The position numbers were made by a program, and so were the translations under genes. Positions 41,674-48,541 of a DNA stretch of 54,539 nucleotides are shown piece by piece (the first letter of the stretch is position 1; each line of letters begins with the position of its first letter). The DNA lies in contig CAJCIO010000189.1 of the NCBI GenBank assembly GCA_903970465.1, forward strand, positions 1-54,539, written 5' to 3'. Below the pieces are notes generated by a model. The model worked only from the letters and a program-made list of their open reading frames with translations. It was not told the DNA's origin and ran no database searches. This stretch comes from Gammaproteobacteria bacterium (GTDB lineage Bacteria > Pseudomonadota > Gammaproteobacteria > Pseudomonadales > Pseudomonadaceae).

Positions 41674-42576
41674 ATGTCCGAATTGCCCGATACCGATTTC
41701 ACACAGCGTTTCATCTTCGACGACAGCGATGTCCGCGGTGAGCTGGTTTCTCTGGAACGCAGTTATGCCGAGGTCTTGGCCAAGCACCCGTATCCCGAAC
41801 CGGTCGCACAGCTGCTCGGCGAATTCATGGCGGCGGCAGCCTTGCTGGTCGGCACCTTGAAATTCGATGGCTTGCTGATCCTCCAGGCCCGCTCCAGCGG
41901 GCCAATCCCCCTACTGATGATCGAATGTTCCAGCGAGCGGGAAATTCGCGGCCTGGCTCGTTATGAAGCGGAGCAGGTGATACCCGGCGCCGGCTTGCCG
42001 GAACTGATGCCGGAAGGCACACTGGCGATGACCATTGACCCTACCAATGGCCAGCGTTACCAGGGCATCGTCGAGTTGGGCGGCGCGGACTTGTCGGAAT
42101 CCTTCACTAACTACTTCGCGCTGTCGGAGCAGTTGGGCACGAAGTTCATCCTCAAGGCCGACACCCATCGTGCCCGGGGTCTGCTGTTGCAGCAGTTGCC
42201 CATCGACAAGATCAAGGACGATGAAGACCGTACAGACAACTGGCAACATCTGACCACCTTGGCGCAGACGTTGAAGACCGAGGAGCTGCTCGGCCTCGAC
42301 AACCAGACTGTCTTGCACCGGCTCTATCACGAAGAAGCGCTGCGCCTCTTCGATATTCAGCCGCTGCAATTCCGCTGCAGCTGCTCCCGGGAGCGATCGG
42401 CGCGTGCGTTGATCAGTCTAGGAGAAGAGGACGCGCAGCAAGTGTTGATCGAGCACGGTGGCAACATCGAGATCGACTGCCAGTTCTGCAACGAGCGTTA
42501 TCTGTTCGATTCTGCAGACGTAACGCAGTTGTTTCTGGACGGTAGCGTCGATTCGCCGTCAGAGACCCGTCACTGA
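41674..42576 (+). CDS. hslO: Redox-regulated chaperone Hsp33
   Basis: 300-residue cytosolic holdase that is activated by oxidation. Start ATG at 41674; upstream open frame to 41515 overlaps the divergent PAP2 gene. The C-terminal zinc-binding redox switch is complete: CSC (in FRCSCSRERS) and, about 30 residues later, CQFC (CxxC). N-terminal core contains LLGEFMAAAALLVGTLKFDGLLILQARSSGP. It is functionally paired with hslR in the heat-shock response, with the PAP2 gene between them. Confidence 0.96.
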   Translation: MSELPDTDFTQRFIFDDSDVRGELVSLERSYAEVLAKHPYPEPVAQLLGEFMAAAALLVGTLKFDGLLILQARSSGPIPLLMIECSSEREIRGLARYEAEQVIPGAGLPELMPEGTLAMTIDPTNGQRYQGIVELGGADLSESFTNYFALSEQLGTKFILKADTHRARGLLLQQLPIDKIKDDEDRTDNWQHLTTLAQTLKTEELLGLDNQTVLHRLYHEEALRLFDIQPLQFRCSCSRERSARALISLGEEDAQQVLIEHGGNIEIDCQFCNERYLFDSADVTQLFLDGSVDSPSETRH

Positions 42577-42664
42577 AAGGTTTTAGCACCGCTAACTGAA
42601 GGTCAGGAACGTCGGAATAGTGCCATCCAGACAGGAGGGGTCTACTTTTTCCGAATGTTTCTGG

Positions 42665-42670
42665 CATAAT
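42665..42670 (+). promoter_or_regulatory. Extended -10 box, probable pckA promoter
   Basis: CATAAT preceded by TGG (extended -10), 84 nt before the pckA start. The -35 region is weak. The HexR-like palindrome at 42698-42714 lies downstream of the predicted start. Confidence 0.4.
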
Positions 42671-42697
42671 CCGGCCACTTTTTTCGCTGTAGTAGGT

Positions 42698-42714
42698 TTG
42701 TATTATTACTACAA
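42698..42714. promoter_or_regulatory. HexR-like palindrome in the pckA leader
   Basis: TTGTATTATTACTACAA is a near-perfect 17-bp palindrome (7 of 8 half-site pairs would match if two G/A differences are allowed). A further half-site TGTAGTA (42688-42694) pairs perfectly with TACTACA (42707-42713). HexR operators in gamma-proteobacteria follow a TGTARTnnnnnTACA-like pattern, and HexR controls central carbon genes (knowledge). Assignment to HexR here is inference. Confidence 0.4.
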
Positions 42715-42754
42715 AACGTTTGGAGCACTCGGCCACTGGCCGACGGGGACATTC

Positions 42755-44299
42755 ATGACGCAAGCCAATAACGCCGTGTACACCGATCTGAGCACTGACG
42801 ATCTGGTTAAAGAAGCCTTGACTCGCGGTGAAGGCGAGCTGTCCGATACGGGCGCGCTGGTCGTCAAGACCGGGCATCGCACGGGCCGTTCACCGGTAGA
42901 CCGCTTCATCGTTGAAGAGCCCTCTTCCCAAAGCGATATCGCCTGGGGCCCTATCAACCGCAAATTCCCGGCCGACAAGTTCGATGCCCTGTGGAATCGC
43001 GTCGAAGCCTATCTGGGCGAGCGCGAGCGGTTCGTTTCCCATGTTCATGTAGGCTCCGACGAAGGCCACTACCTCGCGGTCAAGATGACCACCGAGACTG
43101 CTTGGCACAACCTCTTCGGTCGTTGCCTGTTCATCAACCCGGAAATCTACAATCCGGGCGCCAAGCAGGAATGGCAAGTCATCAACGCCCCGTGGTTCGT
43201 CTGCGAACCCGAGCGTGATGGCACCAACTCCGATGGCACCGTGATCATCAACTTCGCGGCCAAGAAAGTTCTTATCGCAGGCATGCGTTACGCCGGCGAA
43301 ATGAAAAAAGCCATGTTCTCGGTGCAAAACTTTCTGCTGCCGGCGGCCGACGTGCTGCCTATGCACTGCGCGGCCAACATGGGCGAAGAGGGCGATGTGA
43401 CCCTGTTCTTCGGTCTGTCGGGCACCGGCAAGACCACCCTGTCGGCCGACGAGAGCCGTTACCTGATCGGTGATGACGAGCACGGCTGGGGCGAAGGCGT
43501 GGTGTTCAACATTGAAGGCGGTTGCTATGCCAAATGCATCGACCTGTCCGAGAAGAACGAACCCGTCATCTGGAAAGCCATCCAGCACGGCGCCGTACTC
43601 GAGAACGTGGTCCTGGACCCGGTTACCAAGCAAGCGAACTACGCTGACGACAGCCTGACGCAGAACAGCCGCGCCGCTTACCCGCGCGAGTTGATCGAAA
43701 AGCGCGCACCGAAAAACCTCGGTGGCGAGCCGAACGCCGTCATCTTCCTGACTTGCGACCTGACGGGCGTACTGCCGCCGGTCTCGATCCTCAGCGAAGA
43801 ACAGGCCGCCTACCACTTCCTGTCGGGTTACACCGCACTGGTCGGCTCCACTGAAATGGGCTCGGGCAGCGGCATCAAGTCGACCTTTTCGACCTGCTTC
43901 GGCGCGCCGTTCTTCCCGCGTCCGGCAGGCGTCTATGCCGAGTTGCTGATCAAGCGCATTTGCGCCTTCGGCTCCAAGGTCTATCTGGTCAACACCGGTT
44001 GGACTGGCGGCGGTTACGGCGTCGGCAAGCGCTTTAACATCCCGACCACCCGCGGCGTGATCGCTGCGATCCAGAGCGGCGCGCTGATCGGTGCTGAAAC
44101 CGAGCATCTGGCGACCGTCAACCTGGACGTGCCGAAATCGGTACCGGGCGTCGATACCGCGCTGCTCAACCCGCGCAACACCTGGGCTGACAAGGCTGCG
44201 TACGACGAGTCGGCCAAGGCGCTGGCGGGCCTGTTCATCGAGAACTTCAAGAAGTTCGAAGTGAGCGACTCGATTCGTGCTGCTGGTCCACAGCTGTAA
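42755..44299 (+). CDS. pckA: Phosphoenolpyruvate carboxykinase (ATP)
   Basis: Gluconeogenic enzyme converting oxaloacetate and ATP to PEP. 514 residues from the ATG at 42755 (MTQANNAVYTDLSTDDLVKEAL), with GGGG 6 to 10 nt before it; a frame extending to 42620 covers the leader. P-loop GLSGTGKT at 220-227, kinase-2 type DDEHGWGEG (near 240), and ANMGEEGDVTLFFG are typical of ATP-dependent PEPCK. A small hairpin TCGGCC-ACT-GGCCGA (42729-42743) sits just before the ribosome-binding site. A bidirectional terminator follows. Confidence 0.97.
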   Translation: MTQANNAVYTDLSTDDLVKEALTRGEGELSDTGALVVKTGHRTGRSPVDRFIVEEPSSQSDIAWGPINRKFPADKFDALWNRVEAYLGERERFVSHVHVGSDEGHYLAVKMTTETAWHNLFGRCLFINPEIYNPGAKQEWQVINAPWFVCEPERDGTNSDGTVIINFAAKKVLIAGMRYAGEMKKAMFSVQNFLLPAADVLPMHCAANMGEEGDVTLFFGLSGTGKTTLSADESRYLIGDDEHGWGEGVVFNIEGGCYAKCIDLSEKNEPVIWKAIQHGAVLENVVLDPVTKQANYADDSLTQNSRAAYPRELIEKRAPKNLGGEPNAVIFLTCDLTGVLPPVSILSEEQAAYHFLSGYTALVGSTEMGSGSGIKSTFSTCFGAPFFPRPAGVYAELLIKRICAFGSKVYLVNTGWTGGGYGVGKRFNIPTTRGVIAAIQSGALIGAETEHLATVNLDVPKSVPGVDTALLNPRNTWADKAAYDESAKALAGLFIENFKKFEVSDSIRAAGPQL

Positions 44300-44320
44300 A
44301 ACACAGGCTGTGAACTGAAA

Positions 44321-44346
44321 AAACCGCCCCTCGGGGCGGTTTTTTT
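44321..44346. terminator. Bidirectional terminator between pckA and unknown gene
   Basis: AACCGCCCC / GGGGCGGTT, 9 perfect pairs with a 2-nt loop, an A-run on the left and a T-run on the right, so it can act on both strands. Its right end touches the stop codon of the convergent gene at 44345. Confidence 0.9.
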
Positions 44347-44764
44347 ATTTGCGCTCTTTTTCCTTGCCCAGATAGACCGGTGCGACGTTCACGTTGGCGG
44401 GCAACGCGACGCTGGTCGATGGCGCCACAGCCTGGGCGTGGGTCGCCTTGTCGGTGTGGGCGGCACTGCGGCTCGGCGCGGCCTGCTCGGCTGCTGGAGC
44501 AGGAGTGCCGGTGGGCTTGTCGGTTTGCGCCTGGGCCACGCTGGCCGAAGGATTGTTCAGATCGATGACCAGCAACTTGGCCAGGTCGTAGCGCTGGCTC
44601 AATGCATAAAGGCCCCCGGCCACAATCACCAGGCCGATGAACACATTACGAAATAGTGTGGAGTCGGTTGTGGCTTTTTTCCGCGTGCGCCGTACCAGAG
44701 TGTCATCCACGTCGACGCTCAGGGAATCGGATTTAAGGCGGGGTTGCTGGCGCTCGGCTTTCAT
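44345..44764 (-). CDS. Unknown membrane-anchored protein, 139 aa
   Basis: Start ATG at 44764 (MKAERQQPRLKSDSLSVDVDD). Basic, arginine-rich N-terminus (VRRTRKKATTDS), one hydrophobic segment (about residues 39-54, VFIGLVIVAGGLYALS), then a long Ala/Pro/Thr-rich periplasmic tail without cysteines. No recognised domain; the organisation (single span, low-complexity tail) resembles envelope linker proteins. Next to another single-span unknown protein of similar design on the same strand (84-nt gap). Function not assigned. Confidence 0.75.
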   Translation of the reverse strand: MKAERQQPRLKSDSLSVDVDDTLVRRTRKKATTDSTLFRNVFIGLVIVAGGLYALSQRYDLAKLLVIDLNNPSASVAQAQTDKPTGTPAPAAEQAAPSRSAAHTDKATHAQAVAPSTSVALPANVNVAPVYLGKEKERK

Positions 44765-44848
44765 GGCTCTCGTTCGACGGTTGGGCACAGGCCTCGAGTT
44801 TAACATTTCTGTTCTGGCGCCAGCGCTTTCCTGTGCCGGGCGGCAACC

Positions 44849-45664
44849 TTAATCCGCAGCGGCGAAGGTCTTGGTCGCCAGGCAGTAGCGCTGCTGGGCG
44901 GCAAGGGTCTGCTCGTCGCTCTCATGGTCGGCGCGTCTGCTCCATTCCTGGCACGCTTCCTTGAAGTACACCACGGCGGCGCGTCGGCATTCACGGTGTT
45001 CAAGGGCATCACTCGGGAAGTTGGCGCAAACCGAAGCGTTGTCGATTTCGTTATCGACGATCCTCCACTGTGCCCGATACCGATTACGGCCTTTCCATTC
45101 CCGAATCTCGACGGTGGCAACCTGATAAGGCTTGCCCTGGCGGCTTACAGGACGTGCCTGGTCGGCTTTGTACTGCGCCATGTAATGAGCCGAAACCATA
45201 CCCTGTGCCCGGGTGGGCGCCGAATCGGGCTTGGGAACGGCGCCAAAGCGGCACTTGGCGACTTCATCGTTGATGGCCGTGCCGTTCTTCATGCAGTCAT
45301 CCAATGGCTGTGGCTTGGCGGGCGCGGCGTCGACCTGCACGCGTGGCGCGGTGACCACTGGAGACAGCACGGCGGCTGTTACCGGCTTCGTGGGCTGCGT
45401 ATCGGCTTGCTCGTCGGCCACCGTTGTCAGCGGCTCTTGCGCGGCATCTGCGGCCTGGAGGGCGGGTGAGTGGCCCTGCAGGCGCGCAGCGAGGAGGTAA
45501 CCACAGACGCCGAGCAGGGCCAGCGCGGCTATCCAGCCCACTCTAAAACCGGGAGGCTTGGCGGCCGGACGTTTGCTGGGATGAGAACCGAGCACCACGT
45601 CGAACTGCTGAGGGTTGAGGCGCTGGAAGTGCGTAACGCCGTCATCATCTGAAGGTGGTTGCAT
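44849..45664 (-). CDS. Unknown membrane-anchored protein with Cys-containing C-terminus, 271 aa
   Basis: ATG at 45664 preferred because GGGA lies 9 nt before it; an ATG at 45673 directly abuts that site. Hydrophobic segment at about residues 43-61 (RVGWIAALALLGVCGYLLAA), then an Ala/Pro/Thr-rich linker. The folded C-terminal domain (from DDCMKNGTAINDEVAKCRFG onward) has six cysteines and basic stretches (REWKGRNRYRAQWRIVDNEID), likely periplasmic and possibly disulfide-bonded. No known family recognised. Upstream of the 139-residue membrane protein, probably the same transcription unit. Confidence 0.78.
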   Translation of the reverse strand: MQPPSDDDGVTHFQRLNPQQFDVVLGSHPSKRPAAKPPGFRVGWIAALALLGVCGYLLAARLQGHSPALQAADAAQEPLTTVADEQADTQPTKPVTAAVLSPVVTAPRVQVDAAPAKPQPLDDCMKNGTAINDEVAKCRFGAVPKPDSAPTRAQGMVSAHYMAQYKADQARPVSRQGKPYQVATVEIREWKGRNRYRAQWRIVDNEIDNASVCANFPSDALEHRECRRAAVVYFKEACQEWSRRADHESDEQTLAAQQRYCLATKTFAAAD

Positions 45665-45907
45665 CGAATCCATTCCCTGCTGTGGTTTAGGGCATCAAAG
45701 CGGCATCCGGGCCATGCCGTGGCAGACTTGTTACAATTTGCCGCAGATTATACCGGTGCTCGACACTTGGCCAGCGAACATTGATGGCGCTGAGCGTCGG
45801 CCCTGGAAGCGTGGCCCCCTGAAATGTTCAGGCTCAATCTTGCGCTGCACATCCGCCACCGACCGCGCTAGGGTGCTCCCTCGATGCCGTCCAAGGAGTG
45901 ACACGAC

Positions 45908-47851
45908 ATGCAGGCTACCCTCGAAGCAGTGTTCGGCCACAACCGTTTTCGTCCAGGCCAGGAGGCCGTTATCGGTGCAGTGCTGGCCGGCCGCTCGGCT
46001 GCGGCGATTTTTCCCACTGGCTCGGGCAAGTCGCTGTGCTATCAATTGCCAGCGCTGATGCTGCCGCACCTGACGCTGGTGGTTTCGCCACTGCTGGCGT
46101 TGATGCAGGATCAACTTGCCTTCCTCCATCGCCACGGCGTGGCGGCGGCGAATATCGACTCTGCGCAAACCCGGGAGCAGGCCGCAGAGGTGATGACGCG
46201 GGCGCGCTCTGGCGAGTTGAAAATCCTGATGATTTCGGTCGAGCGCCTGAAGAATGAACGGTTCCGCCATTTCCTCCAGCAGGTACCCATCTCGTTGCTG
46301 GTGATCGATGAAGCGCACTGTATTTCCGAGTGGGGGCATAACTTTCGTCCCGACTATCTCAAACTTCCCGATTATCAGCGCCAGTTCAATATTCCCCAGG
46401 CCTTGCTGCTGACGGCTACGGCGACGCCCAAGGTGATTGCCGACATGCAGGCGAAGTTCGCCATCGACGACGCGGATGTAGTCACAACGGGGTTTTACCG
46501 AGCCAATCTTGATTTGCAGGTGGAGGCGGTGACCGGCGCCGACAAGCCGGCGCGCTTGCTGCAATGGTTGCAGGCGCGCCAGGGCCAGGCGGGGATCGTC
46601 TATGTGACCCAGCAAAAAACCGCAGAAGCCGTGGCTCAGCAGCTCTCGCGGCAAGGTGTGGCAGCGCAGGCCTATCACGCCGGGCTGCCGAACGAGCGCC
46701 GCGATGATATTCAGCGCCGTTTCATGGCCGGAAATATCCAATGCATCGTCGCGACCATTGCCTTTGGCATGGGCATCGATAAAAGCGACATTCGCTTTGT
46801 GGCGCATTTCGATCTGCCCAAATCCATCGAAAACTACAGTCAGGAAATCGGCCGGGCCGGGCGCGACGGTCAACCGTCCGAATGCCTGGTGCTGGCCAAC
46901 CGCGATAGCCTGGCGGTGCTGGAGAACTTCGTTTACGGCGACACGCCAGAGCGCGAGGGCATCGCGGCGGTGCTCGACGACCTGCAGCAGGCCGCCGGCG
47001 ATGGCCAATGGGAGTTTCTGCTCGGCCCCTTGGCAGACCAGAGCAATATTCGCCAACTGCCGCTCAAGACCCTGCTGGTGCAGCTCGAGCTCCGAGGAAT
47101 CATCACGCCGCGCTACAGTTACTTCGCCGAATACCGCTTCAAGTATCTGGTCGAGCCCCAAGCCCTCCTCGAACGCTTCAAGGGTGAGCGGCAGGCATTC
47201 GTGGCGTCGATCATCGCGCACTGCAAGCGCGCCCGAACCTGGGCGACGGTGGACTTCGAAACGCTCTACCAGCACGGTGCGGAACGCGCCCGTGTGATCA
47301 AGGCACTGGATTACTTCCAGGAGCAGGGTTTGATCGAGCTGGAGAGCAAGCACATGACCGAGGTCTATAGCGTGCTGGAGCCGGGTTTCGATGCCCAGTT
47401 GCAGGGCGACAACCTCTATGACTATTTCCGCACTCATGAGGGCGCCGAGATCGGCCGCATCCATGCCATGTTGGCGCTGTTCGCCAGCGATCGCTGCTTG
47501 AGCGCGAGCCTGGCACGGTATTTTGGCGACACCGAGGCGCCGGATCAGTGTGGCCACTGCTCGGTGTGCCGCGGACAGATCGCGCAGTTGCCTGAGCCCC
47601 CTGCCAGGCCGCCACTGGGCGATATGGTCTTTGTGCAAGAATGCAGCGAGTTTCTCAATCGCTACCACGAGCAATCGGGGAGCCTGCCGTCGGCAACCCT
47701 GGCGACACGCTTTCTGTGTGGCGTCAGCGTGCCGATCTTCACACGCATGAAAGCGCGTGCTGTGCCGGGGTATGGGGTTTTGGAAGATTACCCTTATGCA
47801 GCGGTTCTGCAGTGGGCCGAATCAGGATTGGCGAGCCTCGTCGAGGGATAG
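45908..47851 (+). CDS. recQ: RecQ-family ATP-dependent DNA helicase
   Basis: 647-residue 3'-5' DNA helicase. Motif 0/I: FRPGQEAVIGAVLAGRSAAAIFPTGSGKSLCYQLPAL with Walker A at 35-42; DEAH box at 134-137 followed by the aromatic-rich loop region CISEWGHNFRPDY; motif V/VI TIAFGMGIDKSDIRFV and YSQEIGRAGRDG. A C-terminal zinc-like CGHCSVC is present, but no HRDC domain is evident, so it is a short-type RecQ distinct from the classical one. AAGGAG (45892-45897) lies 10 nt before the ATG. Confidence 0.93.
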   Translation: MQATLEAVFGHNRFRPGQEAVIGAVLAGRSAAAIFPTGSGKSLCYQLPALMLPHLTLVVSPLLALMQDQLAFLHRHGVAAANIDSAQTREQAAEVMTRARSGELKILMISVERLKNERFRHFLQQVPISLLVIDEAHCISEWGHNFRPDYLKLPDYQRQFNIPQALLLTATATPKVIADMQAKFAIDDADVVTTGFYRANLDLQVEAVTGADKPARLLQWLQARQGQAGIVYVTQQKTAEAVAQQLSRQGVAAQAYHAGLPNERRDDIQRRFMAGNIQCIVATIAFGMGIDKSDIRFVAHFDLPKSIENYSQEIGRAGRDGQPSECLVLANRDSLAVLENFVYGDTPEREGIAAVLDDLQQAAGDGQWEFLLGPLADQSNIRQLPLKTLLVQLELRGIITPRYSYFAEYRFKYLVEPQALLERFKGERQAFVASIIAHCKRARTWATVDFETLYQHGAERARVIKALDYFQEQGLIELESKHMTEVYSVLEPGFDAQLQGDNLYDYFRTHEGAEIGRIHAMLALFASDRCLSASLARYFGDTEAPDQCGHCSVCRGQIAQLPEPPARPPLGDMVFVQECSEFLNRYHEQSGSLPSATLATRFLCGVSVPIFTRMKARAVPGYGVLEDYPYAAVLQWAESGLASLVEG

Positions 47852-47877
47852 CTGGGGGCACTCTGGCGCGCCCCCAG
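47852..47877. terminator. Hairpin between convergent recQ and glycine-zipper gene
   Basis: CTGGGGGC / GCCCCCAG, 8 perfect pairs with a 10-nt loop, lying between the two stop codons. No T-run, so a weak candidate terminator for either gene. Confidence 0.4.
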
Positions 47878-47887
47878 ACAATCAGGC

Positions 47888-48340
47888 TTAACGATCACGC
47901 CAGTGGTGGCGCGGTGGACGACCATGACCGCGATAGTCGCGGCGGTCATCGTGGCCGCGGTAGTTACGGTTGTCTCGGTCGCTCTCATTACCCATGTAGT
48001 TGCCCAGTGCGCCGCCCGCGCCGCCGCCTGCTGCTGCGCCAATCAACGCGCCATTGGTGCCGCCCATGCTGCGGCCGACCACGTTACCGCCGGCTGCGCC
48101 CAGTGCGCCACCAATCGCGGCTTCGCCACGGCTGCGTTTGTTGGCGCCGACCGCGCTGCCAGCTGCACCACCGACGCCCGCGCCGATGGCTGAACCGGTA
48201 CTGCCGCCAAGTTGCTGGCCGACGACCGAGCCTAGAACCCCACCCAGTGCGCCGCCAATACCGGCTTCAGCCGTGCCGCCCGCAGAGGCAGCCCCGCTGA
48301 CCAGGGCAAAGGACAACAACAGAATCGAGGGAAGCTTCAT
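47888..48340 (-). CDS. Glycine-zipper envelope protein
   Basis: 150 residues from the ATG at 48340 with a signal peptide (MKLPSILLLSFALVSGAASA, cleavage near residue 20). Repeated G-x3-G and GGALGG segments follow (about 25-115), typical of glycine-zipper outer-membrane or periplasmic proteins. The tail is rich in Arg, Asp, Tyr and His (NYRGHDDRRDYRGHGRPPRHHW). Function in the family is poorly known; some members affect envelope integrity. The ribosome-binding site is weak. It is divergent from the three-hairpin RNA candidate. Confidence 0.82.
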   Translation of the reverse strand: MKLPSILLLSFALVSGAASAGGTAEAGIGGALGGVLGSVVGQQLGGSTGSAIGAGVGGAAGSAVGANKRSRGEAAIGGALGAAGGNVVGRSMGGTNGALIGAAAGGGAGGALGNYMGNESDRDNRNYRGHDDRRDYRGHGRPPRHHWRDR

Positions 48341-48447
48341 GTAGGGGAGTCTCAGAGGAATGACGACGCGATCCTGAGGCTCGGTAACAAGGCTGACAAT
48401 ATCGAAAAAGCGAAAACCGCGACTTGTGCACAGTTCATTAAACGATT

Positions 48448-48529
48448 GTTTCAATGATGAAACTTTGTTCTGATTGTGAAGTCTTTTAACCTTCACGAAG
48501 GCCTTTTGCATTGCGCAAAAGGCCTTTTT
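48448..48529 (+). ncRNA. Candidate small RNA: three consecutive hairpins with terminator
   Basis: On the plus strand, three perfect stem-loops follow each other. GTTTCA-ATGA-TGAAAC is at 48448-48463. GTGAAG-n9-CTTCAC is at 48476-48496. The third is a 12-bp stem AAGGCCTTTTGC / GCAAAAGGCCTT at 48498-48526 with a T-run to 48529. No plus-strand gene ends here: the flanking genes (glycine-zipper and ydeP) are both on the minus strand. The orphan terminator therefore suggests a short transcript of roughly 80-100 nt. No clear promoter was identified, so the 5' end is unknown. Confidence 0.45.
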
Positions 48530-48541
48530 CGTGGGCGCAGA

